The notes beneath the pieces are model-generated. The model was not told the DNA's origin and did no database searches. It saw nothing but the letters and a program-made list of their open reading frames with translations. Shown one piece after another: positions 8,740-16,356 of a stretch of 64,000 bases of DNA. Positions within the stretch are counted from its first letter, which is position 1, and each line of letters starts with the position of its first letter. The DNA comes from Mycolicibacterium hippocampi (GTDB lineage Bacteria > Actinomycetota > Actinomycetes > Mycobacteriales > Mycobacteriaceae): assembly GCF_010723735.1 (NCBI RefSeq), contig NZ_BLLB01000002.1, positions 4,154,001 through 4,218,000 of the forward strand. The letters run 5' to 3'. The position numbers were made by a program, and so were the translations under genes.

Positions 8740-8822
8740 TCATGCGAGAATGGCTGTATCATAGCCCGACTAGGCAATCCACGGACGAAAACAGACCAGG
8801 AGGCTGACTGATCAGCGCCGTC

Positions 8823-9452
8823 ATGTCTCGCACGTATGTTTTTGCCGTTGAATTCCGGATCCCGGAGTCGGACCGAGTAGGACCAGTCCTGGAGCTCCAT
8901 CAGGAAAGCCTGATCGACCTGGGTGCGCGCTATGCGTTCGTCTACGACTCCATCCCGGAGCCGGGCAAGGTCCTGGTCGTCATCGGCATCCGAACAGAAC
9001 AGCCACTACTGAACCTGCTTCGCTCGCCGTATTTCTTCGAATGGTTCGACGCCGTCGGCGTCAACGAACTGCCCGCGGTTTTTGCGGGCGAGACGGTCGA
9101 GCGGTTCGACCTCGGCGATCCGCCGCGCCCCGGCAGCGATCTCGTCGTCGCCGCCGTGATGCCGGTTGAGAATGTCGAGGAGTTCATGACCTGGGTACGC
9201 AAGTCGCTCGACGACTTCGGTCGGGCCGGTATCCGCCGCACACTGGTCTATCGTGCGTTCGACAATCCGCGCGAAGTGATGTTCCTCCAGCAGCTCGAGG
9301 ACCAGGAGTCGGCGCTGTTGTGGGCTCAGCAGTCCGACGCCGCATCGACATGGCTGGAGTCTGCGGGAATCGGTGCCTACCCTCCGGTTTTCATCGGCCG
9401 GCTGGTGACCGCGATGCGCTTTACCGAGCCGAGCAAGCGGGGTCGTCGCTGA
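8823..9452 (+). CDS. Conserved protein with two similar halves (209 aa), function unknown
   Basis: Two repeats of about 95 residues are visible. The first runs YVFAVEFRIPE to ELPAVFAGETVERFDL; the second runs LVVAAVMPVENVEEF to AYPPVFIGRLVTAMRF. Each has a beta-strand start, a helix, a VYD/VYR strand and an FF/WL segment before a P-AVF/P-PVF motif. This suggests a duplicated ferredoxin-like (dimeric alpha-beta barrel) fold, with no obvious catalytic residues. The stop overlaps the ATG of the BFD-like gene (TGATG at 9450-9454), and that gene in turn overlaps the next SDR, so the three are probably one operon. Confidence 0.75.
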   Translation: MSRTYVFAVEFRIPESDRVGPVLELHQESLIDLGARYAFVYDSIPEPGKVLVVIGIRTEQPLLNLLRSPYFFEWFDAVGVNELPAVFAGETVERFDLGDPPRPGSDLVVAAVMPVENVEEFMTWVRKSLDDFGRAGIRRTLVYRAFDNPREVMFLQQLEDQESALLWAQQSDAASTWLESAGIGAYPPVFIGRLVTAMRFTEPSKRGRR

Positions 9453-9655
9453 TGTATGTCTGCCTCTGTCTCGGTGTGACCAACGAAACCGTCTCCGGGG
9501 CCGTCGCGGCAGGCGCCCTGACGACACACCAAGTAGCACAAGCCTGCGGGGCCGGCTCGGAGTGCGGGCGCTGCCGTCGCACCGTTCGCTCCATCATCGA
9601 CGCAATGCACCAAACCCCCAGGACCGCACGACCACGCAGAGAGACCAGAGCATGA
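9452..9655 (+). CDS. BFD-like [2Fe-2S] ferredoxin (67 aa)
   Basis: The short protein begins MYVCLCLGVTNETV and continues to CGAGSECGRCRRTV. Cys4, Cys6, Cys38 and Cys41 give the C-x-C-x31-C-x2-C pattern of bacterioferritin-associated-ferredoxin domains, which bind a [2Fe-2S] cluster. Its genes overlap on both sides: ATG at 9452 shares a base with the previous stop, and its own stop lies in the ATGA of the next gene at 9652-9655. No bacterioferritin gene is nearby. It could be an electron carrier for an oxygenase or an iron-handling protein; the operon setting favours a catabolic role, but this is inference. Confidence 0.8.
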   Translation: MYVCLCLGVTNETVSGAVAAGALTTHQVAQACGAGSECGRCRRTVRSIIDAMHQTPRTARPRRETRA

Positions 9656-10404
9656 GCGATCGCCACGCCAACATCGCCGGAACCCGCATACTGATCGTCG
9701 GGGCGTCCTCAGGCATCGGACATGCTCTGGCGCTCGCCGCCCATTCCAGAGGTGCCAAAGTCGCGTTGGCCGCGCGGCGAATCGACCGCCTGAGCCAGCT
9801 CGCCGCCGAACTCGACGGCTCCGCCCACGAACTCGACGTAGCTGATCCCCGCGCCATCGAGGACGTCGTTCACCAGGTGGGTGCCGCGTTCGGGCAACTC
9901 GACGCGATCGTGTTCACCAGCGCTGCAGTGCCTTTTGCTCTGATCGAGCACACGGACTACACCACCTGGTTGCACGCGTACAGCGTGAACGCCGTCGGAG
10001 CATCGCACGTGTTGCGGACAGCGCTCCCCTATCTGACGGAGAGCTCGGTGGCGGTCATCGCCTCCAGCCACGACGTAGGCCGCCCCCGAGTCGGGGTGGC
10101 CGCCTATCACGCAAGCAAGGCTGCGTTGGACGAGATCCTGCGGTCATGGCGCGCCGAGCATCCCGAGCTCGCGGTGATCAGAGTCAGCGTAGGCCCCACC
10201 GAGGGCACCGAGATCCTGCGCGGGGCCGACCGTGACCTGTTGGCCGACCTGTACCGCGCCTGGGCACATCAAGGCCAGATCCCGGCGAAGATGTCGGCGG
10301 TGGACGATGTGGCCAATGCGATGCTGTCCTTGGTGGCGGTGGCTCGTGCCAACCCGTCGGTCGTCACCGACGTCGTCCATCTGGCGCCCAGGGCGTCGCG
10401 GTGA
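9652..10404 (+). CDS. Short-chain dehydrogenase/reductase (250 aa)
   Basis: The cofactor motif VGASSGIGHAL is near residue 17, and YHASK follows (Tyr152, Lys156) with a catalytic Ser in IASSHDVG. The segment IRVSVGPTEGTEIL replaces the usual NxxxPGxxxT region, and the C-terminus lacks the VDGG ending, so it belongs to the SDR group with a divergent tail like the gene at 28314. The start is the ATG in the ATGA overlap with the BFD-like gene. It probably acts on the same pathway as the flanking genes. Confidence 0.92.
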   Translation: MSDRHANIAGTRILIVGASSGIGHALALAAHSRGAKVALAARRIDRLSQLAAELDGSAHELDVADPRAIEDVVHQVGAAFGQLDAIVFTSAAVPFALIEHTDYTTWLHAYSVNAVGASHVLRTALPYLTESSVAVIASSHDVGRPRVGVAAYHASKAALDEILRSWRAEHPELAVIRVSVGPTEGTEILRGADRDLLADLYRAWAHQGQIPAKMSAVDDVANAMLSLVAVARANPSVVTDVVHLAPRASR

Positions 10405-10443
10405 TCGCCCCCAGCCGAGCAGCTGCGAGAGAAGGCGACTGAG

Positions 10444-11247
10444 ATGGATCTCGGGCTGGGCGGCGCCAGAGCCGTCGTCACCGGGGGAAGCAAGGGCATG
10501 GGACTGGCCATCGCCGAAGCCCTCGGAGCCGAAGGCGCCTCGGTCGCCGTCATGGCCCGGGGCGCCGAGGCACTCGACTCCGCCGCACACCGCATCCGAG
10601 CGGCCGGAGCGTCCGACGTCCTTGCGATCAGCGTCGACATGTCCAGCGCGGACTCGATCGCCGCCGGGTACGCCGCGGTAGAGGACGCGTGGGGAAACCT
10701 GAACGTCCTGGTCCACACCGTGGGACCTGGCGCGGGCTCGTTCGAGGAACTCGACGACGCCGACTGGCATGCCGCCTTCGACCTCGGCACCATGTCCGCG
10801 GTGCGCTCGGTGCGTGCGGCGCTACCGCTGCTGCGGGCCGCAGACTGGGCACGGATCGTGACACTGTCGGCCCACTCCATCCAGCGGCAGAGTCCGCGAC
10901 TGGTCGCCTACACCGCGTCGAAGGCGGCCCTGTCGAGTTTCACCAAGAACCTGTCGAAAAGCCTCGGTCCGGAGGGCATCCTGGTCAACTGCGTGTGCCC
11001 GGGAACCATCGTGACGGCGAGCTTCACCGAGATCCTCAAAGAAGTGCTCGCCGCGGACGGGTTCGATTCGGCGGACCCGCACGACGTCATGGCCTGGGTG
11101 GAACGCGCCTATGGCCATCCCTGCGACCTCGGGCGTGCCGGCCTGCCCGAAGAGATCGCGTCGGCCACAATATATCTGGCGTCCAGACGAAACGGCTACG
11201 TCACCGGCGCGACGGTGAACGTCGACGGCGGCAGCGATTTCATCTAA
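10444..11247 (+). CDS. Short-chain dehydrogenase/reductase (267 aa)
   Basis: This is a FabG-like classical SDR. The glycine motif TGGSKGMGLA is at about 14-23, the catalytic Ser in LSAHSIQRQS, YTASK gives Tyr156 and Lys160, and the C-terminus TGATVNVDGGSDFI is complete. It starts 39 bp after the previous SDR, with GAGAGAAGG just upstream of ATG 10444. It is the last gene of the operon that began at 8823. It is convergent with the SDR on the minus strand, 18 bp apart. The substrate is unknown. Confidence 0.93.
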   Translation: MDLGLGGARAVVTGGSKGMGLAIAEALGAEGASVAVMARGAEALDSAAHRIRAAGASDVLAISVDMSSADSIAAGYAAVEDAWGNLNVLVHTVGPGAGSFEELDDADWHAAFDLGTMSAVRSVRAALPLLRAADWARIVTLSAHSIQRQSPRLVAYTASKAALSSFTKNLSKSLGPEGILVNCVCPGTIVTASFTEILKEVLAADGFDSADPHDVMAWVERAYGHPCDLGRAGLPEEIASATIYLASRRNGYVTGATVNVDGGSDFI

Positions 11248-11255
11248 GCCTTCAT

Positions 11256-11269
11256 CTGAGCGGGCTCAG
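11256..11269. terminator. Short hairpin between convergent SDR genes
   Basis: CTGAGCGGGCTCAG is a perfect 6-bp stem with a 2-nt loop in the 18-bp gap, running into the last codon of the minus-strand gene. There is no T-tract on either side, as is common in mycobacteria. It may be a weak bidirectional terminator. Confidence 0.3.
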
Positions 11270-12108
11270 CCCTTCTTCGCCATCTGGTCGGCGGCGGTGT
11301 CGGCCCATTGTGCATTGTGCCGGCCCATCGTCATCGCACCGTGCCAGCCTCCGTCGGTCCACAGCACCGTGCCCCCGACGTAGCTCAGCCTCGGGCTGCC
11401 CAGACACACCAGCGGCCAGGCCTGTTCCTCGGCCCTCGAGTACCGTCCGACCGGTCCGATCGCATCGTCCACGGTCTCCTTGCCCATCAGATCCTGGAAC
11501 GCGGGCATCATCGCCGTCTCGGTGGGCCCGGGGTTGATGCAGTTGATGCGAATACCTTTGCGCCCGAGTTCCGGGTACCACCAGCCCACCCACGCATCGA
11601 TGATGTACTTCGAGTAGGCGTAGCCACTCCACGACCACTTCTTCTCATTGGCTTCGAGCCATTCGACGGCGGCGTCGAAACCGTCGGTCTCGAGCAGCGT
11701 GGTGATGACCTTGATGTGATCATGCCAGCCGATCGCCGCCGATGACGAGATCACGCTGATGGCCGAGCCCGCGCTCATCTTGGGTACCAGAAGCTCGGCG
11801 AGATGGCGGGCGCCCACGAAGTTCACCAGTATGGTGTCCCATTCGCTGAACGGCGGACCCGGCAGTCCGGCGCAGCTGAACAGCCCGTCGACAGGGCCAT
11901 CGATCGCGTCCACCACGTCTTCGATGCTCGAGCGATCTCGCAGGTCGATCTGCAACGCACGGGCGACCGGAACCGTGGTCGGCTTGATGTCCAGCGCGGT
12001 GACCTCCGCACCGAGGTCGACGAGGATCTGGGCCGCCGCCTGACCCATGCCGGACGCCGCCCCCGTGACGACAACGGACTTGCCTTGGTAACCCAGCACG
12101 TCTTCCAT
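11266..12108 (-). CDS. SDR of the 3-alpha-hydroxysteroid dehydrogenase / carbonyl reductase type (280 aa)
   Basis: The glycine motif TGAASGMG begins at residue 15. The protein has the long insert characteristic of the HsdA-like SDRs between strand 5 and the catalytic helix (SSSAAIGWHDHIK to EKKWSWSG), followed by YAYSK (Tyr163, Lys167) and INCINPGPTETAMM. The C-terminus GTVLWTDGGWHGAM is complete. ATG 12108 is preferred over ATG 12114 because AAGGGA lies at a better distance. Relatives act on steroid or aromatic alcohols, so a ring-bearing substrate is plausible but not proven. It is divergent from the DAPDH-like gene at 12229 across about 120 bp. Confidence 0.9.
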   Translation of the reverse strand: MEDVLGYQGKSVVVTGAASGMGQAAAQILVDLGAEVTALDIKPTTVPVARALQIDLRDRSSIEDVVDAIDGPVDGLFSCAGLPGPPFSEWDTILVNFVGARHLAELLVPKMSAGSAISVISSSAAIGWHDHIKVITTLLETDGFDAAVEWLEANEKKWSWSGYAYSKYIIDAWVGWWYPELGRKGIRINCINPGPTETAMMPAFQDLMGKETVDDAIGPVGRYSRAEEQAWPLVCLGSPRLSYVGGTVLWTDGGWHGAMTMGRHNAQWADTAADQMAKKG

Positions 12109-12228
12109 GACCATTTCCCTTCGACATGTCAGCCCCGAACCGGACGAGAACTCGAACTGACCTATTTTGAGAGCAAACGTTATCACTTGCCATACACTGG
12201 CTGGGTCAGCGAGCCTCAGGAGGCGCCC

Positions 12229-13323
12229 ATGACTGTCAGTGACCGCCCGCTTCGGGTCATCCAATGGGCCACCGGTGCGGTCGGCACCGAGATGGTGACC
12301 ACCATCCTCGACCACCGGCCCGACATCGAATTGGTCGGGGCACGGGTGTATTCGCAGGCCAAGGACGGCGTCGACCTCGGCACACTCGTGGGTCGGGCGC
12401 CCATCGGTGTGCCCGCCACCACCGACGTGGACCGGATACTGAACACTGACGCCGATCTCGTGCTCTATGCACCGTCATTCACCGACCTCGATGACGTCTG
12501 CGCGTTGTTGGAGAGTGGCAAGAACGTGGCCACGGTGTCGTTTCTGTTCCACCCACGACGCATCCCCGAAGCCGACCGTGAACGTCTCGCGGCGGCATGC
12601 CGAGAAGGCAACAGCACCATTCACGCCAGCGGCTTGAATCCCGGCAATCTGTCCGGTGTGCTGCCCCTGGCCCTGTCCGGGATGAGCCGCACGATCGACA
12701 AACTCACTTTGCAGGAGCGCGCCGACTGGTCGTTGTGGGAGAGCACTGACATCACCTTCGACGGCATGTGGTTCGGGCGACCGGTCGACGAGGTGAACCC
12801 GACGGCCAACGACTTCCTCTCTTTCAACACCCGGTTGTTCACCGAGCAGACCTGGTTCATCGCCGACACGTTTAACGCTGCGATCGACGACGTCTCGGTC
12901 ACCCTCGAGGCGGTTCCAGCGACCAAGGATTTGCAGATACTCGGCCACGAGCTGGCGGCAGGAACCACCGCCGGGCAGCGGTGGACTTTCGTCGGCTCAC
13001 GCCGCGGCACACCGCTGATCGAATTCGAAACGCTGTGGACCGTCGGCGGTGCGTACCCCGAGCACTGGCCCAAGCCCGACGACGGCTGGACCCTCACGAT
13101 CGAGGGCGACCCTTCGATGCGCACCCATTTCCTCTGCCTGGCCAGCTACAGTCGCGCAGCTTCCGTCGAGGAACACGTGCGCGCCGGGCTGATCGCGGTC
13201 GCGATGCAGGTGCTGAACGCGGTGCCCGCAATCTGCTCCGCGCCGGCTGGTTTCGCGACCATAGCCGACCTGCCGCTGATCCGCAGCTACACCGGATTCG
13301 GCGACGGCACCACGATCAGCTGA
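12229..13323 (+). CDS. DAPDH-like NAD(P)-dependent oxidoreductase, paralog 2 (364 aa)
   Basis: The N-terminus LRVIQWATGAVGTEMV carries the family nucleotide motif. VGARVYSQAKDGVDLG, SGKNVATVSF and IHASGLNPGNLSGVLP follow, and the C-terminal region includes AMQVLNAVPAICSAPAG. It has the same architecture as the genes at 6795, 23945 and 25317. ATG 12229 is preceded by CAGGAGG, so the longer open frame upstream is not used. It is convergent with the P450 at 13361 and divergent from the HsdA-like SDR. The reaction is unknown; family membership suggests NAD(P)-linked oxidation or reduction at a C-N or C-O centre. Confidence 0.88.
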   Translation: MTVSDRPLRVIQWATGAVGTEMVTTILDHRPDIELVGARVYSQAKDGVDLGTLVGRAPIGVPATTDVDRILNTDADLVLYAPSFTDLDDVCALLESGKNVATVSFLFHPRRIPEADRERLAAACREGNSTIHASGLNPGNLSGVLPLALSGMSRTIDKLTLQERADWSLWESTDITFDGMWFGRPVDEVNPTANDFLSFNTRLFTEQTWFIADTFNAAIDDVSVTLEAVPATKDLQILGHELAAGTTAGQRWTFVGSRRGTPLIEFETLWTVGGAYPEHWPKPDDGWTLTIEGDPSMRTHFLCLASYSRAASVEEHVRAGLIAVAMQVLNAVPAICSAPAGFATIADLPLIRSYTGFGDGTTIS

Positions 13324-13360
13324 TTCCGACCGCACTATGCGTATGGGATAATGTTGCAGC

Positions 13361-14587
13361 TCAACCAACTTCGACCGGCAGGCTGGCCCAACCCCGCACA
13401 CTGGAGGTGTGTGCTCGCCGCGCCCGGTCATGATCGACTGTCCAGTCTGGCCAGCGCTTGAGTACCTCCTCCAGCGCCACTCGTGCTTCCATTCTCGCCA
13501 GCGCAGCACCGAGGCAGAAGTGCAGTCCCTGCCCGAAACTAAGATGGGAGTTCGGGGACCGATGGATGTCAAATCGGTCGGGGTCCGGGTACTTGCGGTC
13601 GTCTCGGTTGGCAGCACCGTTGACCAGCAGCATGATCGAGCGACTGGGAACTGTTTGCCCGTGATGTACCGTGTCATGCTCGACATACCGCCCCTGAACC
13701 GGAGACGGTGCCTCATACCGAAGCACCTCTTCGACCGCAGCCGGGATGAGTGACGGATCCCGGGCGACCTCACGTCGGGCATCAGCGTTGTCACCCAGTA
13801 ATTGTCCGGCGAACCCGATCAATCGCGTGGTGGTCTCGCTGCCGGCCCCCATGATCGTGCTGATGAAGGTGAGCACTTCGTCGCGGGTCAACCGTCGTGA
13901 CACACCGTCGGCTTTCTCGACCTCCGCGTAGATCAGGTCGGTCATGAGGTCCTCGCTCGGATTCTTTTCCCGCCAATCCACATATTCGCCGATGTGGCCG
14001 TAGCTGGGGATCGCGAGTGCTTGGCCCGGTTCCACCCTGGACGCGTGCTCGGTTTGATTGAGCTCGAGGTACTTGTCGGTATTGTCCCGCAACGTCGCCT
14101 GGTCGTCGTCGGGGATTCCCAGCAGGGTGCCGATGGTCCGCATCGGCATCCACGCCCCGAGATGGGTGATGAAATCGAAGCCACCCCGTTCAGTCAGCGA
14201 ATCGAGGGCGGCCACGGTGAACCTGCGCGCCAACGGCTCGATGGCCGCCATTCGTCGCGGGGTGAAAACCCGCGACAACATTCGCCGGTGCACGTCGTGC
14301 GCCGGCGGGTCTTCGAAGAGCACCAAACCGGGCGGGATCTGCATACCGCTGAGCAACACGTCCAGGATGGTGCCCTTGCCGGACCGAAACGTGTCCCAAT
14401 TCTGCAGCCCGGCTGAGACATCCTCGTGGCGGGTCAGTGCGTAGAACCCGTAGTTTTCGTTGTAGTAGAGCGGCTCCTCATCGCGGAGGCGCTTCCACAC
14501 CGGATAGGGGTCGTTGTCGATGTCGAAATCGAAGGGATCGTAGTAGACGTCGTGGCCTACCTCGCCGAGAACTCGTTCGTCTGCCAT
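13361..14587 (-). CDS. Cytochrome P450 (408 aa)
   Basis: It has the I-helix motif MGAGSETTT at 246-254, ExxR (EEVLR) at 286-290, and the heme loop FGQGLHFCLG at 351-360 with Cys358. The N-terminus HDVYYDPFDFDIDNDPYPVW is the usual start of mycobacterial soluble P450s. ATG 14587 has GAGGAGGA about 14 bp upstream, rather far; the frame is open to 14668, but the extra residues look unrelated. It sits alone on its strand, with a long gene-poor stretch upstream. It has high general similarity to the P450 at 1617, but the substrate cannot be inferred. Confidence 0.94.
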   Translation of the reverse strand: MADERVLGEVGHDVYYDPFDFDIDNDPYPVWKRLRDEEPLYYNENYGFYALTRHEDVSAGLQNWDTFRSGKGTILDVLLSGMQIPPGLVLFEDPPAHDVHRRMLSRVFTPRRMAAIEPLARRFTVAALDSLTERGGFDFITHLGAWMPMRTIGTLLGIPDDDQATLRDNTDKYLELNQTEHASRVEPGQALAIPSYGHIGEYVDWREKNPSEDLMTDLIYAEVEKADGVSRRLTRDEVLTFISTIMGAGSETTTRLIGFAGQLLGDNADARREVARDPSLIPAAVEEVLRYEAPSPVQGRYVEHDTVHHGQTVPSRSIMLLVNGAANRDDRKYPDPDRFDIHRSPNSHLSFGQGLHFCLGAALARMEARVALEEVLKRWPDWTVDHDRARRAHTSSVRGWASLPVEVG

Positions 14588-15176
14588 AGCCTGTCTCTTG
14601 TCCTCCTCTTGGGCATTCAGGGTGTTCGGAGTCGATCTGTTGACTGCATCGCGTATATCCACCGCCATCGAGGGGTGTGGCGGTCAGTCGACCGCAACGC
14701 TGGCGATGCCCGGGACAACGGTTCAACGAAACAAGGGCCGGGCCGGCCATCGCCTTCGATTCCATCGCAACCTGCATGGCTCAGACCGGTTGCGTCCCTA
14801 AATGCTTCGCGTGGCATCAGTGCCCCGTTGTTGCTCCGGCACCGGCTGATGCCCGCTGAAGTATCCACCTGCATGTGGCGGCAAGGTCAGGTTGTTGATG
14901 AGTCCGACTTCGGCGTTACACACCATCGCAACGGAATTGAGCAGGAGGGTCGCGACCGACAACGACACTGCGCGACCAGAATGATGGGTCGTCGCCAAGG
15001 TGATGTCCGAATCGATGGGCGCAATTGCAGACCTCTTCCTTGTCGACGCCTGTTTGCAGCCTAAACGAACTTTGCAGAATGTCTACAGTAGGTGGGCTTC
15101 CATTCCAGAAAGTCGCTGGGGGTTTACGATCGGGACTCTAGGGCCTCGGCCGGACTCCGACAGCAGGGTGAATCAC
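14588..15176. other. Intergenic stretch between P450 and gntR
   Basis: About 590 bp without a convincing gene. A 66-codon minus-strand frame (14798-14998) reads like protein in places (SLSVATLLLNSVAMVC, LPPHAGGYFSGHQPVPE) and could be a relic, but I do not recognise it and see no RBS. The right part holds the gntR upstream region, including the site at 15074. Confidence 0.5.
15074..15087. promoter_or_regulatory. Candidate GntR operator upstream of gntR
   Basis: GCAGAATGTCTACA lies about 90 bp before the gntR start. The core AGAATGTCT, followed two bases on by CA, occurs in reverse orientation at 21018-21031 upstream of the car gene. The shared core in front of the regulator and of the divergent operon is the evidence; binding is inference. 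Confidence 0.45.
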
Positions 15177-15836
15177 ATGGGCGGACGAGGGCCAGCTCAG
15201 GCTCCGCTTGCGCGGCGCAGCAGCGGCGAACTCGTGGCCGAGCGACTCCGCAAGCAGATCATCACTGGCGAACTCGGTCCGGGCGAGCGGCTCAACCAGG
15301 AGGACATCGCCGCCCAACTCGGTACCAGCCGCGTGCCGGTCCGTGAGGCCCTCGTCATCCTCGAGCAGGAGGGCTGGGTGAAGATGGAGATGCAGCGGGG
15401 GGGATTCGTCCTGCCAATCGACACCTCGGTCGCTGACAACGCCGAAATCTGGGATCTGGTATTCGGTTTGGTGGCCCGCCGCGCTGTCGAGAGGATGACC
15501 CCCGACGTCGCGTCCGCTCTGACCGAACTCGCCGGCGAACTGAACGCTACTGACGATTCGGAAGCGGTTTCGACGCTGTGCGAGCGGTATCTCGACGTAC
15601 TCTTCGAAGTGGCCAACGCTCCGGCGGTGGCGCGAACGGTACGCCGCACCCGAGCCACCGCCATCGATACCTTCTTCGGCGTCGCCCCCGAGACCATCGA
15701 GCTCAGCCGCTCCGGCACGTTGGCAGTGATCGACGCAGTGCTCGCGGGTGACAGCGAACGCGCCAACGCCGCCCACCGAGAGATGCAACGCGACTGTCTC
15801 GATGTACTCATGAAGGTCTTCGAGAATCGAGCGTGA
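15177..15836 (+). CDS. GntR-family transcriptional regulator, FCD type (219 aa)
   Basis: The N-terminal winged helix spans about residues 15-75 (ELVAERLRKQIITGELGPGE, QEDIAAQLGTSRVPVREAL, LEQEGWVKMEMQRGGFV). The C-terminal part is an alpha-helical FCD-like effector domain (IWDLVFGLVARRAVE and AGDSERANAAHREMQRDCL). ATG 15177 is chosen; GTG 15168 is nearly as good. The frame remains open to 15000, but those residues do not look like the family. It probably senses an acid or CoA intermediate and represses itself and the car operon, which has a matching site. Its 3' end abuts the decayed cyclase gene on the other strand. Confidence 0.88.
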   Translation: MGGRGPAQAPLARRSSGELVAERLRKQIITGELGPGERLNQEDIAAQLGTSRVPVREALVILEQEGWVKMEMQRGGFVLPIDTSVADNAEIWDLVFGLVARRAVERMTPDVASALTELAGELNATDDSEAVSTLCERYLDVLFEVANAPAVARTVRRTRATAIDTFFGVAPETIELSRSGTLAVIDAVLAGDSERANAAHREMQRDCLDVLMKVFENRA

Positions 15837-15841
15837 CGATG

Positions 15842-16353
15842 TGGTCCGCACGACCGACTCTTTCGCGAAGCCACGGCATGCTTGCGGGATGCCAGCCGGC
15901 GCGGAGTCCCCAGCGCGCGTCGTCGTGGGGGCTCGGCATCGTGTTCCGATGTCACCAGGCGTGACGACTTCCCGTTGTACAGCTCGACCTTCCAGAAGAG
16001 GTGTGCCACCGTATCGATGTGTGTGACGTCGGTGCCGTGATACACGTGTCCGACGAACCCCACGCGGACCCGAGATCGCCCCGTCGGCGGTACTCCGTCG
16101 GCCGGCCCAACTCCCCATCCGCTTGCGACGTAATGCATTTCGTGCGCGATTTCGGTATGGCCTTAGGCGATGATGAGATCGCGGGCGCACGAGACGGTTC
16201 GCCCTTCCGTCACCAGGCGCAGCGCGGCGCGGCGGTCCGATGTTCGGGCTGAATGAGATTCAGCGTCCCGAGTTGGTCATCGGGGCCCCACCGGCCCAAT
16301 TCTCTGAAATCGTCGATGTACGATTTGACTTCGGTCTTGGATGGCAGCGTCAT
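15842..16353 (-). pseudogene. Cyclase-family (KynB-like) metal hydrolase, degraded
   Basis: From ATG 16353 the minus strand reads MTLPSKTEVKSYIDDF, GRWGPDDQLGTLNLIQPEHR and ARDLIIA, then an in-frame TAA, then EMHYVASGWGVG. The metal-binding motif YHGTDVTHIDTVAH and FWKVELYNG follow. After SEHDAEPP the frame changes; a later piece, RWGLRAGWHPASMPWLRERV, matches the family C-terminal half. So there is a nonsense mutation, an internal deletion with a frame change, and a missing end. It starts 3 bp after the stop of the gene at 16357, so it was the third gene of the car operon. Intact relatives hydrolyse cyclic amides or lactones. Confidence 0.7.
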
Positions 16354-16356
16354 CGG

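Noticed and set aside
14798..14998. Minus-strand 66-residue frame with protein-like segments
   Set aside because: No RBS, no recognised family, and no continuation on either side; mentioned only as a possible relic.
15000..15176. Longer N-terminus for the GntR regulator
   Set aside because: It would run through the candidate operator and adds residues foreign to the family; ATG 15177 gives a normal wHTH start.
15197..15836. Minus-strand frame opposite gntR
   Set aside because: Only its upstream part (from about 15842) corresponds to the cyclase relic; the rest is antisense of gntR.
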